Positions 31,513-43,812 are shown, counted from the first letter of the stretch. The stretch is 54,560 nucleotides of DNA from Carex sylvatica (GCA_964058845.1 CAXKVR010000493.1:1-54560), one strand, 5' to 3'. Notes: a model not told the origin generated them from the letters alone. Made by a program: numbers and translations.

Positions 31513-33062
31513 TTCGCTGTAGTGGTTTTCAATCTTGGCAAATGTCATTTTCAGACGGTTGCGATCCCCAATTCAGGCTGTCACAAGACGCCAGCGGTCC
31601 CCCTGGTTGTTATTGGTTTCCAAGATTAATGGTCCCATCTAGTTTTGACTATTATAGATAATAAGTATGAATATTATAAATTCGTAGGTATTAATACTAT
31701 ATGTTTTGACTATTAATAAAATTGCATTAACTTTGCTCTTTGGTGGTAATTAGCACGTGCGCATCAATTAGTGGTCTCCCATCGTACTTTTTTTTTGTCT
31801 TTTAGTGTAGAAGGCAGATAGGGGACTGAATGGAGAGTACTGTTAGTTGTTCCCGAAATTCTATTCGATTGTTCTATAATTTTTCTAATTTGCTTAGGCT
31901 CTTTCTTTAACAATTTATTGATTTTTAATATTGTGTTAATAAACATGTGGTGTTAACATAACCCAATCGTATGTGAAGTTTGGATCTCACCTACTTTTTA
32001 AAAAAAAATATTAATAATATTATTTTTACTTCCTGCAGTGCATGGACAACAAGACAAAAATGCTAAAACAAAAAGAAAATATATAACTTGTGCGATGCAT
32101 CATGACAATGCTGTCAATATCTTTACCATTTCTCATAGTTATAATCATAGTGACAATATATACATTTAATTTGTGAATAATTTACGCATTAAATGTTTTT
32201 AATATTTTCAAACTAAATTCCGAATAAAACACAAAAAAGACATATAATATATTTTATTCAAGAATAAAATACGAGTCACAAATTATTAGTAAAAAAAATG
32301 CGATTTTTTTTCTAGCTTCTTAATTGTACCGAATTAGTCCCGAATTATTCCTGAATTATGAATTTTTAATCTCGTCGAACTGAATTAGCAACTTGAACTC
32401 AACTCGGCTCATGAGTTTGCAAGTTGATTTCAAATTGTCCTCAACTCGGCTCATGAGCAGCTCTAGTTTCGGTAATACAAATCTGGGATTTTTTATTTTT
32501 TTTTCAAAAAAAAATAAAAAGAAAAGATAAATCTTTACCATTTATTTCCAACTGAAAGCACACAAGCGTTCACATGGGAAAAGGCTATAGAAAATCCGGG
32601 ATCTTCTTAAATGAACTATTGCAATCCAATTTTACCATTTCTTAACACTTTGCCTTTTCTAAACAGAGTGGCAGACAAGCCGCATGTCTATTGTATCAAC
32701 TCTTCCAATGTCAATAAAAATTAAAGACACAGACCCGGTGCACGATAGGCTCCTCATAAATAAACATAAAAAACAGTTGGCACTTGGCAGTTGCTAGAAA
32801 AGACGGGAAAATCTATAACTAGATTATATTGAATTCGGTATTTAAGAGGAATAAAGTTGATGAAGGAATTAATTGTAAAAGAATCAATTGAACTGATTTA
32901 TTGTGATTTGATAGCAACGTGTTATTTTGTAAGTTTGTAATAAGTAGTATCATATCTTTATAAATATAATATTTTTATCAATGTCAGATCTTTACCTGCT
33001 TACTTGATAAGACATATTGAAATTTTCTTTTTCAATTTTCTAATGTTTTCATATGTTATCAT
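31513..33062. other. Intergenic, nothing recognised
   Basis: No gene. AACTCGGCTCATGAG occurs twice (about 32400 and 32443), and CGAATTA-type strings near 32330-32370 recall the region at 40200-40480. These may be scraps of one old repeat. Confidence 0.4.
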
Positions 33063-33252
33063 ATAGGCGTGAAAACATTATAAATAATATATGATTCGTA
33101 TTAAATTTATATTTGAAAATTTAAATATAGATATCTAATATCTGAATATTCGTGTAGATAAAAATACTTGTATGATTTTACATTTTAATTATCCATATCC
33201 GAATAGTACATATATATCATATATTTTAATATATAATGAAATTTTATGTTAT
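33063..33252. repeat. hAT-like element fragment, cut by the LTR at 33253
   Basis: From TATAGGCGTGAAAACATT to TATATTTTAATATATAATG it aligns with the left half of the complete element at 45048-45397. It stops where the LTR begins. Confidence 0.6.
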
Positions 33253-34405
33253 TGTTGTTTCTAGCAATAATATTTTTAGTCTATTTGACTAATTTGCAAA
33301 ACATACAATTATTTAATTTTACTATTTCTTCTATTTTAGAGTTATGCAGGTTCAAGTCAATTAGAATTGCAATATGAATTGCTTGAACTAAAGAAATCAT
33401 GAATTATCAAGAGTTTAATTTATAATATTTTAAACTTGGTAAAATGTGTTTGATGTTGTTTCAACAGGATATAAACGTTGGTAACGTTTGTAAAACACTA
33501 TAACGATTATATATTAAGAAAATGCTGTGAAACAACTTGATCAAAGTAAAAAAAATAAAAAAAGTTGCCATAACGTTTTAAAAAGTTATCAACGTTTTAA
33601 AAAGTTATCAACGTTTTAAAAAGTTACATAACATTTTGAAAAAAGTTGTGTAATATTTTAAAAAGTTAGTAATGGTTTCAAAAATTGGTAACGTTTTAAT
33701 TAAATTTTCAACCTTCAGAAATTCATATTTTTGATCAAGTTTTTATAGTGCAAAATGTTACATAACGTTTTACTAAGCTCATAGAAAATTGAAAATCCTA
33801 AATCGTATTTTGAACTAAAATATTGTAACATTTTAACAAACGTCTGTAACGTTTTAAGTCGAAAAGCTCTTTCTGGAGCTGTCTCTATAAATAAAGCTGT
33901 GGAGTCTCTTCTCCACTTAACCTAACCACTCCTAATATTGCAAAAATTTATTTTTTGTGGGCTTGAGTTTCTCCATTGTTGTGAGAGCTCAGAACTTCAA
34001 TATCCCTCAAACAACCTCAAATCCACTTCATTAATCTTGAGTTAGATTAGGTTAGAATGAGCTTTTGAGTGTTTCTCTTGCGAACATTGATTTAGAGACT
34101 TCGTTCTCTTCTTGAGTTGTCCGTGTGACTTACCTTGGTTGTAAGGGCTCGCCGACTCTCATCTCTAGTTGGCTGTGTGACTTTCCTTGGTTGTAAGGGC
34201 TTATCGATTCATAAGTTGTAAACCTTTCTCGTTGGGTAATAGAAATGCGCACCTAGAAGAGGTTGCGATGCCTCAGAGACGTAGACCTTTGTTTTGCCGA
34301 ACTCCGTTATCACCCCGAGTATCAAATTTCTCTAAACTCATCAATTTACTTTTAATTACAATGACTTTTTAATTTTGAGCAATTAGCGGTGCATTTAGTA
34401 TAACA
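33253..34405 (+). repeat. 5' LTR of the truncated copia-like element
   Basis: It starts TGTTGTTTCTAGCAATAAT and ends AGTATAACA. A block at 33470-33860 is rich in AACGTT and contains three tandem AACGTTTTAAAAAGTTATC units near 33582-33625. A TATA-like CTATAAATA is at 33885-33893, probably the transcription start region. Confidence 0.82.
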
Positions 34406-34470
34406 AAATGGTATCAGAGCAAGTTACTCAAATTAAGACTCACTAAATTCGAGTTAGATCAACTTGACAA

Positions 34471-35432
34471 ATGACACCCTATAGATATATGAGAGAACCC
34501 ATAATTTTTGATTATACAACCAAAAACTTTAGTAATTGGAAGAAAACAATGATTAATTATTTAAATATTATTGAGATATGGGATGTGGTTGACAAGGGGT
34601 ATACACCAAAATTCAATACCCTTGTTACCGATAGTACCAAAATGACATTAAAGTCGAGACTCCCAAATCCAAACAAGCAAAGAAAGAAAATGATCTCGCA
34701 ATTAATGTCATATATAATTTGGTTAACTAATCGGTTGCCTTAATCTTTGGTAACACCTCAAGTGCAAAAGAAATGTGGGATGCCCTTGTAAACCGATATG
34801 AGGGAAATACTCAAATTAAAAGAACCAAGATAACCGGTTTATAAGCCAAATTCAAAATCTTTAAGGTAGAAGATGGTGAAAACATCGATGATATGTATAA
34901 TAGACTTATAGATATTCAAAATGAATTTACCGAATTGGAAGAACCACTTTCTAATGTATAATAGACTTATAGTCATGCTTGGGAGGCATAGGTGAGAATG
35001 TTTGGTGAGTGCCCTAGAAGCAATTCAAGGAACACATGAATCATTCACACTGGATGATCTCTATGCACACTTTCAGAGTTTTGAAGAGAAACTTCGACAA
35101 TCCGTAAAGCTAAAGCAAAATTCAAAATCAAAATCCGTAGCATTTTCGGCACAAAATCGTAACCTTCCTAGCTCCTCAAATACCTATTTATCAAATGACA
35201 CATTTCTCAACAAGAATGACCATGAATCATCCAAAGATGTCATTCTCTTATCCAAATATTTCAAGGCATGCTTGATTTCGAAAGAAAGTACAACAAGGAA
35301 CGTGAAGAGAAAAACAAACGAGTAATGTACTTTGCATTCCATAGAAATGGGCACACCATCCAAACATGCTTAGAACTATTTTCACACACGAAAAACATGG
35401 ATGGTGAAGGGAAACAAGATTTGAATGCCAAG
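34471..35432 (+). pseudogene. Decayed gag of the truncated copia-like element
   Basis: It begins MTPYRYMREPIIFDYTTKNF at 34471. The frame breaks near 34690, and further stops appear before a last open stretch from 35002 (LEAIQGTHESFTLDDLYAHF). The zinc knuckle near 35323-35370 has lost two of its cysteines (FAFHRNGHTIQTC). Related to UBN2-type gag of copia elements. No pol follows. Confidence 0.8.
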
Positions 35433-36715
35433 ATAATTTTTTTTTTCGATTTCAACACCAATTTTCAGAAAAAAAAATTCTGGTTGTAGGATTTTTTTTT
35501 CGGATTTTTTTTTTTCAGTTTTTATAATTTTTTTTTTGTATTGAAGTATTAAAAATATTTAATATATTTCTTTAAAAATAGATGAAATACTATATAATTT
35601 AATTTATTCGAAAGACTGCTACAAATAATCTAGATCAATATTTTTAATGTCGGATTTTTTACCTTCGTAAGAAAAATTAATATATTTCTTTATTTGTTTT
35701 TAGAAAAAAAATATATGTATATGTATTTGTTATTTGTTATTAGAAAAAAAAAATATAATTTCTTTATTTTTTATGTATATATAATATAATATATGTATAT
35801 ATATGTATATATAGAGAGTGGCTAATATGCTTTCGGAAGCATATGGCCCGAAGTGCTTACGGTCTAAATTTAAAATTTTAAAACTAAAAAAGTCGATCCG
35901 AACGTTCATCTTGTTCTCCATATTAATATCTGCTTGGAGACCAAATTTTATATTTTTCTGATTTTTTTTACTATTTATTAAGTATTTTACAAAATTATTG
36001 ATCCAATGGTGGCTTAACAAAACAGTAAAATCAGCAGCCACCGTTGGATCAACAATTTTGTAAAATACTTAATAAATAGTAAAACAATTCAGAAAAATAT
36101 AAAATTTGGTCTCCAAGCACATATTAATATGGAGAACAAGATGAACGGTTTGAATCGACTTTTGGAGTTTTTAAATTTCAAATTTGGACCGTAAGCACTT
36201 CGGACCATATGCTTTCGAATGCACATTAGCCACTCTCTGTATATATAACCTCATATAATATATGTATATATATACGTATCATATGTGTATATATATCAAA
36301 TTTGACCTCTGCTGGTAAATTAGTAAATATGGATTGATACAACGATTAGTTTGTAAAAGTGATTACATCAGCATGTAGATCATTAAAAAATACACATAAT
36401 TAACATAAATTTTAATTTATTTGAATTTTTTTACAGTTAGTAGCAGTTTTTCGAAATAAATTAAATATTTTTAATACTTCAATACATAAAATAAATAAAT
36501 TATAAAAACTGAAAAAAAAAAATTCCGAAAAAAAAAATTCGGAAAATTTTTTTTCCTAAAAAGAAAAAAAAAATCCTAAAACCGGTAAATTTTTTTCGGT
36601 TTTTAATATCAAAATTGGAAATATTTTTTTTGAAAATTCATTATCGGAATTATTTTTTCCGGTTTTAATATTCATTTACCGGAAATTGGTGTTGAAACCA
36701 GAAATTTTTTTTTTA
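35433..36715. repeat. Large inverted-repeat element, AT-rich, with a nested MITE
   Basis: TTTCAACACCAATTTTCAGA (about 35449) is inverse to AATTGGTGTTGAAACCAGAA (about 36685). Further inward, GTATTGAAGTATTAAAAATA pairs with TATTTTTAATACTTCAATAC, and CGAAAGACTGCTAC with GTAGCAGTTTTTCG. The centre is occupied by a family B MITE (35809-36245). No transposase is present; superfamily unknown. Confidence 0.65.
35809..36245. repeat. MITE with long inverted arms, family B, copy 3
   Basis: GAGAGTGGCTAATATGCTTT on the left pairs with GCACATTAGCCACTCTCTG on the right. Arms include TCATCTTGTTCTCCATATTA and its inverse. The loop has ATCCAATGGTGGCTTA / CAGCCACCGTTGGATC. Confidence 0.82.
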
Positions 36716-37205
36716 GTTTGGATAGTTTTCGAAATAAACGCACGGTTTAGTTAGTTTTTTAAATTTATATATTTTTTTGGATATAAATTAAATGCAATAG
36801 GTACAAATACTCCTCGCCAATTTATACATTCTTTCTTGTGCGTGCCGCCTCTTTGTAATCAGATTTTCTTTCTTTCTTTCTTTCTTTCTTTCGTTTTCTT
36901 TTAATCTCTGGTCAGCATTAGAACCTTATTGATTTCATGAGGCCCTATAGCCAGAGCCAAACTCAGAATTTTCATCGGAGAAAAAAAAATATCGAATTAA
37001 ATTTAAATTTATCAACTAATTAGATACTTAATAAAAAAAATAATACTTTAATTTATACATTTTAATACTCTAACTTCTAATTTCTGGTTCTCTAATTTAT
37101 AATTCTAATTATTAATCATAATTGAAGAAAATTTATATAAATTTTAACGCTAAATTTAACCCGAATTACAAATTAAACATTCAGAGAAGTAGAATTTTTT
37201 TTCAA
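36716..37205. repeat. Family D (hAT-like) copy, right border lost
   Basis: From about 36950, CCAGAGCCAAACTCAGAATT and TTATCAACTAATTAGATACT through AATTTAACCCGAATTACAAA align with the - strand of the complete copy at 44306-44643. The first part (36716-36949) has (TTTC)n at about 36864-36893 and nothing else recognised. Confidence 0.5.
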
Positions 37206-37744
37206 AAGAAAACAAAGTCGGAACGTCCTGATTTCCACTAAAACTAAGCTATTCCCTCAAATACCTGGGGATATGGACTCCGCTAAAATACATCTAATGG
37301 CTACGAAGTTCCAACAAAAAAAAATAATCCACTTAAATAATACTTCATTTGGAATTTATTTGATAATATACGAAATAATACTTGGAAAATAATTATTGAA
37401 AAGGATACAGTGAAATATTGCAAGAAAGAGTGATGCAGTGCTACCAAAAAGAAAGAGGCTAGGGATCCTTTGCCACTTTTTAAATGTCAAGTTTAATAAA
37501 AACTGCCGCCTTTTGTAGAAATTAGAGATTTTGTATTGATTACAAATAATTTAATACACTGACAGTAAACAAAAAAAAAAATCTAAATGGATCTAAATGA
37601 CTTTTTTCAAGATAAATTCGCGAGTGTTAAATGTGTTCGACGAAAAGAAAAAGAAAATATAATAAAATAATTTTGAAAAGAGTATATTTTTTAATTAAGC
37701 TGTGAGACTCTGCATAGCACAGTATTATGGATAAATATTTTTGT
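37206..37744. other. Intergenic, nothing recognised
   Basis: AT-rich sequence, no gene or clear repeat. Confidence 0.45.
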
Positions 37745-38040
37745 TTTCCAACTTGAAAGAATCAATATGAAATGTGGTCTTTATATAAAAATGTACTTAC
37801 ATGTTAAATTTAAATTTTTAAAAATTTTCACTATTTTTTTAATTAAGTAGAATCACTATTTTTGAATGAAAAATTCTATCTATTTTTCTAAAAAACATTA
37901 AAAAATTCTAAAAAAATATAAAATTTAATCTACAAGTACATTATTACATTGAAAATCATATTAAACGGTTCAGATTAATTTTTTGAACTTCAAAAAAAAA
38001 TATTTATTTTGGATCATTATGTGTTATGTCTAGTAGCATA
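37745..38040. repeat. Family B MITE, old degenerate copy
   Basis: AAATGTGGTCTTTATATAAA on the left and AAAATATAAAATTTAATCTA, CATATTAAACGGTTCAGATT on the right follow family B order, with many changes. Confidence 0.45.
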
Positions 38041-38584
38041 GCCTCATTTGGTTTTTCCCTCTCAAGTTCTCAATCTTCTGTCATCTTCTTTTTCGCTATT
38101 TCTAAATATTTTTAAAGTAAAAAAGAGTGTGTCTTTCAGCCGTATTATAAACAGTAAATTTCATGTGTTTGAAATTTGAATTAATGTGTGCTCCAAGTCC
38201 AAATAGTACCGGTTTCGAAATTAGTGCTTTTTTTTTTTTTTTTTTGAGGGGAAGCCCGTAGGGAATAGTGCTAGGAGGGAAAATACTGCTAGAGTATGTG
38301 GTTACTGAATAGTCCCTTTATTTTAAATGATGTGTTCATATTCTATAATCATTTTTAAAATGAATTCAGGTGTTTTACACACAAATATTGCCTGGAATGT
38401 ATACTCGATTTTAAAATTGTGATAACACTTTAGCATCAAAACATAAATTTAAAGGCAGGCACATAAATGCGACGTTAATGTGGGATTTTCTTCAAACATT
38501 CAAATAATAAAGTCAAAATTTAAATTACACTTCATACAACTTCTTTACCTATAAATTCATTTTATATAGTCATTTAATTATTAT
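38041..38584. other. Intergenic, nothing recognised
   Basis: No gene; T run at about 38227-38245. Confidence 0.45.
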
Positions 38585-39095
38585 CAGGTTCTAAATAGCA
38601 CGCTATATCGCTGCTATAGTGTTTTTGAATCATAGAAGCTATGGCATTATCGATGCTGTAGCACCAGGGGATGGACGCAGAACTTTTGTTAGAGAGGGGC
38701 AGGAATCGGGTTAAAATAGTTTATCAGGTTCAAACCCAATAACTACTTGGATACTAGATAAAAAAAATTAACACAATAAAAAACAACAAAATAATATTAT
38801 TTTACATATTAAATAACAACAAAGTATCTCATTAACAGTGCTTTTGGACTGGTCTGGCGAGCTTTTCAGTTTCAGAGATGGACAAAATAATTTTCAGGAA
38901 GGGGTAAAGTGATACCAAACTTGTAATTTTTCACTAAATTTCAAAATTCAGATAGAAAAAGTTATCCCCTCTCTGACTGTGTGTGGGTCCACCCCTGTAT
39001 AGCGTGCTATAGCGACGCAATATGATAATGACATTATTTTTTCGATAATTCTACTGTGATATGATAAACGCTATTTAAACCTTTGATTATTATTC
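38585..39095. repeat. Mutator-like MITE, family C, copy 4, split by a family D insertion
   Basis: Left AGGTTCTAAATAGCACGC and right AACGCTATTTAAACCTTT are inverse. TAATTATTAT before and TGATTATTAT after are candidate target duplications. The two halves are separated by the hAT-like element 38665-38997. Confidence 0.62.
38665..38997. mobile_element. hAT-like non-autonomous element, family D, inside a family C element
   Basis: The termini CAGGGGATGGAC and GTCCACCCCTG are inverse. Flanking octamers TGTAGCAC and TATAGCGT agree at five of eight bases. CAGGGG ends are typical of hAT elements. No coding capacity. Confidence 0.6.
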
Positions 39096-39307
39096 TTTTC
39101 ACATCTCACTTATCGATTTGGCATGTAGTCCATAATCTCTATCTTTAAATATATTAGATAATTATGACTCAACTTTTGAATCATGTAGTCAATAATTTGG
39201 TATGTACAAGTGTCAACTTAAGTAGGCTGTTAATTTTGTAATCTGTTACTAATAAATCATATCTTTGTGCCAAGAAATCCGTACGTATCTTGTAGGAGGC
39301 TGTATTT

Positions 39308-39470
39308 AATGAGTCCATATACTCTGAGGTAACATAATATTTATGCTTAGATCCGAACCGTGCAATCAAAATTCGGCCAATCTAATCAGAGTATTGGCCT
39401 CTTTAATATTCGTGCAGATTTTGATTAGTTATGATCTAAATGGAAATATTTTGTTACTAATATGAATTTG
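39308..39470. repeat. MITE, family F, copy 4
   Basis: ACATAATATTTATGCTTAGA on the left pairs with TCTAAATGGAAATATTTTGT on the right. GAGTCCATATACTCTGAGG at the left end follows the family start. Confidence 0.6.
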
Positions 39471-39628
39471 TATTTAACATGCTTTGCAAAGTTTATTGGA
39501 AATTGAAATAAGAAATTAAAAAATGAAAAGTGACAACGGCACTATTTTCATGAAGATCAAGTTTTGTTCGATAAATATTTTTATGTTTGTCGTCACAATA
39601 TATTTTGTTAATTAAACTATAAATAAAA

Positions 39629-39805
39629 GGTTTGAATTACAACAATAAGGTAGGTACTTTTTGCGAGTGTAAAAAGTGATTTTTTGCGACAGAATACTGT
39701 TATACATGTGCTTTTTCTATTAGTGACGGTACTTTTTGCGACAGAGTACCGTCATAAATGCGCTTTTCTCTCTTGTGAAAAATGCCTACCTTGTTGTAGC
39801 ACAAG
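39629..39805. mobile_element. CACTA-like (En/Spm) non-autonomous element
   Basis: TACAACAATAAGGTAGGTAC on the left is inverse to ATGCCTACCTTGTTGTAG on the right. The interior has two TTTTTGCGACAGA-TAC-GT units (39670 and 39728). The TTTTTGCGAC motif and CTACAA ends are typical of small plant CACTA elements. The outermost CACTA is preserved only roughly. Confidence 0.55.
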
Positions 39806-40590
39806 ACTTGAATCAGTTAGAGCAAAGGAATGTTTTATTTACAATACGATCGAATTTCAACATGCATGCATGCAGCAGATTATTGTCTATTGTATAAGTA
39901 GTAAGTAATGTGAATAATGGACGCAAATGTATGTTCATAAGTTTAAAAAATTACAGACTAAATTGAACTTTAATTTATATAAATTTAGCTGAAAATAAAT
40001 GCAACCATATATTAGTATAATCTAAAACACATTACATGAAATGCACAATTGAATTTGTATAATAGAATAAAAAATGTTTTTTAACAAGAATTATATACCC
40101 TTATACTTGTGATTTTGTATTGTAAATATTCATAAATCACATAACCGATACATGCATGCATCCCATTTTAACCGTATATATAAGTCACAAGATTTGCGAA
40201 TTAAATCTGAATTAAATTTGAGTAATTCATTTTTTTGGTGATGTCGAACCAAATGTCGAATTATTCGGTTGACCGAACTTTGACCGAGTTAAACCTAAAT
40301 AATTCGTGAGTTTTACGAAAATTTTGTGAATTTTACGGATTATTCGCACATTTTTTCTAGAACATTTTTTTTTTACTCTCTTGCAGAATTGAGATCTCTG
40401 ATCCAAATAATCCAAATCATTCTTAAATTATAACTGAATTATTTCCAAATTATAAATTTTTGACATCGCCGAACCCAAATAATTCATGTGTTACTATACT
40501 TGTAAATCCTACGACAACACACTTGAATCCCTCGGTGCTACTTAGCAGCCCTCCCTAGCAAAACATAAAAAAGGAAATTGTGACGCTGGG
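39806..40590. other. Upstream region of the CKX gene
   Basis: AT-rich. CGAATTATTC/TTACGAAA-type repeats at 40190-40480 look like an old decayed element. A weak TATA-like TAAATAAAT lies at about 40592-40600. No other gene. Confidence 0.45.
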
Positions 40591-40600
40591 GAGTAAATAA

Positions 40601-40783
40601 ATGGGAGCCCCACATCCCCACCACCGATTCAAATCGACACGAAAGAGCGAGCGTTATCTCATCTTATTTTCACAACACCAACACCAAACCCCACTTCTCT
40701 TTCAAAAGCACACAACACATCCACACCATTCCCGTACACGCACCCACACACAAATCATCGCCATCGCCATCGCCAACCAATGA
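40601..40783 (+). CDS. Possible upstream ORF overlapping the CKX start (60 aa)
   Basis: ATG at 40601 opens a 60-codon frame, [10 protein letters not shown] to IAIAIANQ, rich in His, Thr and Gln. It ends at TGA 40781-40783, so its stop overlaps the CKX ATG (40780-40782) as ATGA. It counts only if transcription begins before 40601. The TATA-like bases just upstream would place the start after this ATG, so it may not be transcribed. No known domain; the composition looks like untranslated leader. Confidence 0.3.
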   Translation: MGAPHPHHRFKSTRKSERYLILFSQHQHQTPLLFQKHTTHPHHSRTRTHTQIIAIAIANQ

Positions 40784-43700
40784 TAGCCTACCTTGAGTCC
40801 CAACAAAACCAAACTCCCAACCCTCCGTCGGTTGCTGGAGACTCTACCGGTACCGGTACCTGTAACGGGACCGAAGCTGACCCATGGAAAGCCACCGCGT
40901 CATCTGATTTCGGTGGCACCTTCCATGCTGTACCAGCTGCAGTCATCCATCCCAAAACCTCCGGTGATGTGGCATCAACCATTCGTCTCGCCACAGGCAC
41001 GCATCATCTCACTGTTGCGGCACGTGGCAACGGGCACTCGATCTCCGGGCAATCGTTATCAGACGGCGGTCTTGTTCTAAACATGCGCTCTTTAGACCAA
41101 AAGATGGAACTGGTGACCTTGCCCGACGGGCAGTACTGTGCTGACGTGTCAGGAGGGGCACTATGGGAAGAGGTGTTGGAATGGTGTGTAAAAAGTTATA
41201 ACATGGCTCCGGTATCATGGACCGACTATTTGGGGCTGACAGTTGGTGGTACACTATCGAACGGTGGGGTCAGTGGGCAGGCTTTCAGGCATGGCCCACA
41301 GGTGGCCAATGTGGTGCAAATGGAGGTTGTGACGGGAGACGGCAAGTGCCATGTGTGTTCTCCCGTGAACTTGTCAGAGCTGTTTTATGCGGTGCTTGGG
41401 GGGTTCGGGCAATTCGGGATTATAACACGGGCACGTCTTCGTCTCCAACCCGCACCAAACATGGTAAGACAAAATTTATGCTGAAAGAACATAGTATTTT
41501 TTTTGGTTATTTCCAGAATTATTTGATAAGCGATTTATTATTTTATTGGGATAAATATGAATTGGATTGGGTATATGTAGTCAAGAAGTAATCGATTGAG
41601 TTCAAAATTGCTATATTTGATGAAAACAAAATTAACTATGATCAGATTCTTTGAAATTCCAAATATTTTATTGGACATAGATAGAATATTACAGAGAGAA
41701 GAATTCTCTATACAGGTAAGGTGGATAAGAGTGGCGTACGACAAATTCGAAGAATACTCGGCCGATGCGGAGCGGCTCGTGAACCGAACCGGGTCGGATG
41801 CATTTGATTACGTGGAAGGATTTGCGTTCGTTAACAGCTCCGACCCAATCAACGGATGGCCATCGGTAGAATTCCGCTCCGGTCCGAGCTTCGACTCGGG
41901 TAAAGTACCGGTAGGATCCGGTCCGGTTTTGTACTGTCTCGAGGTGGCGGTTCATTTCAACAATCAGCAGAGCGACAAAGTGGATGCGGTAAGAATTATT
42001 GGGGGGTGAAACTCTTATGGGCATTTTCGTCATTCTAGTAGTTTCTTTTGGTAAGTTGCTGTTTGTTCCACTCCTTTTTTCAGGAAATGAGGACATGCTA
42101 GTTTTTTCCTCATGATGCTCCTTTCCACATATTATTGATTGTGTACACCAATTAAAACAAATTCTTAAATTATATAATATTCCAACCAATATGAAAGTGG
42201 GATATTTTATAAACAAAATGAAGCTAATGAAATATTAGAAAATCAAAGGGTTTATGAATTATCCAGTTTATTCGAACTGGAGAGGAAGTACTAGACCGCG
42301 GTCGTGTGCATAGGTCGGACTTCTGCATTGTCGTGTATCTTCTTGGGATATGCTGACGTCATCTTTTCTTTTATACAGCCAGAATTTATATATATTTTAA
42401 AATTACAACTCAATCCTTATGATATATATTCGAAATGTCTTGCCATGAACACTGATTGGCAAGGGTATATCCGGAAATGGTTTTATTTCTTCCCATAAAT
42501 TATGGCTGATGGATTTGGATTTGTACTGACGCTGGGAGCCAGTCGTAGACACTTACGACCGACATGCGTCCAAAAGAATCCATGGCGTGACGTAAATGCC
42601 CCTTGTACATGCCCGTGAGGAATCCCCAAACTTGTCCGGCCCCATGCGCAACCACCAACCAAGTTCCCTATTATTTCCTTCTTATTTCTTATTTTGCCTC
42701 CAAATTCATCTCAAAATTCACACTCATGATCTTATTAACAATTCTATATCTAATTATAATCTTCATAAGAGGACTCATGAATAATTTCCATCTTATTTAT
42801 AGAGAGTGCACGAGATGTTGCGGCCATTAAAATATATCCGAGGACTGGAGTTTACAATTGACGTGAGTTATGTAGATTTTTTGTCACGTGTCAAGCACGT
42901 CGAAAAAGAGGCGCGTGCAAGCGGAAGTTGGGCAACACCGCATCCTTGGCTCAACTTGTTCATTGCATCGTCTGATATTGTCGATTTTGATCGCCGCGTG
43001 TTCAAAAACATTCTCAAGGATGGTATCGGTGGCCCAATGCTCGTCTATCCGATGCTCCGAAACAAGTGAGTATATGTATTATTATCTTCTCTCTTATTTT
43101 ACACAAAAAATTTGGTACTTTAGCAGGGGTCGTTAAGAAGTATATAGTGTATTATATAATTAAATAAAGGAATGCAATGCATCATGCATGCTATATTGTT
43201 GGGATATAATTAATAGCTGTTTTGCATTTAGGCGACAGTTTCTTGATCGTGGGCCCACTTCCATCCCCCGGTTTGTCTCCCAAAGCTTAGAGATCTCTTG
43301 TTAACATGAGCATTAAATCTGAATAAATTGTACAGAGATTCATTGATTCTTCTCGTCGTTCTCGAAAGAAGGAAAGGAAACTGAAGAGCAGTTAAAGCGT
43401 TTTAATTTCAACAAAAGACAGATTTTCTGTGGCAATTTTGGTGTGTCATTTGTGTTGTTTCTTTTGTATTAATCATATGTTTACTTTGGAATCCAGGTGG
43501 CATCGGAGGATGTCGGCGGCATTGCCGGAGAGCGAGATATTTTATCTGGTGGCTTTGCTCCGGTTTCCCCGGCCATACCCTAATGGCCCTCGAATTGAGG
43601 AGGTTCTTGCTCAGAACCGCCAGATCATCGACTGTTGTCGGTCGAATGGTTACGACTTCAAACTCTACCTCCCGCATTACGAATCAGAGACCGATTGGGC

Positions 43701-43812
43701 TGAGCACTTCGGCGACGACGGATGGTCAACATTCGTTACGAGGAAGGAACAGTATGATCCGATGGCTGTTTTGGCTCCCGGGCAAAAGATTTTCTCGCGG
43801 GTCTCCAATTAA
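40780..43812 (+). CDS. Cytokinin oxidase/dehydrogenase, CKX7-like, complete, 4 exons, 511 aa
   Basis: Exons 40780-41463, 41716-41988, 42803-43065 and 43497-43812 join to 512 codons including TAA. The flavoenzyme removes the isoprenoid side chain of cytokinins and so inactivates them. The N-terminal FAD-binding domain carries ARGNGHS (81-87); His86 is the expected covalent FAD site. [15 protein letters not shown] follows, with Asp149 as the likely catalytic acid. The substrate domain ends with YLPHY and PGQKIF motifs. The N-terminus ([11 protein letters not shown]) is hydrophilic with no signal peptide, unlike most CKX proteins, and resembles the cytosolic CKX7 type, which also starts MIAY. 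All four exons are open and splice sites are canonical; the exon 3 acceptor at 42801-42802 is fixed by frame (RVHEMLRPL). Length is close to the family norm of about 520. The symbol is given by resemblance only. Confidence 0.93.

Larger units (their letters stand above)
33253..35432 (+). mobile_element. Truncated copia-like LTR element (5' LTR plus gag)
   Basis: It has a 1153-bp 5' LTR (33253-34405), a primer-binding site TGGTATCAGAGC (34409-34420) and a decayed gag. Homology with the complete element at 46550-51534 stops at about 35432, where another repeat begins. No 3' LTR is found. Confidence 0.82.

Noticed and set aside
40227..40415. Basic open frame on the - strand upstream of CKX
   Set aside because: It sits in degenerate CGAATTA-type repeats and lacks any recognisable motif.
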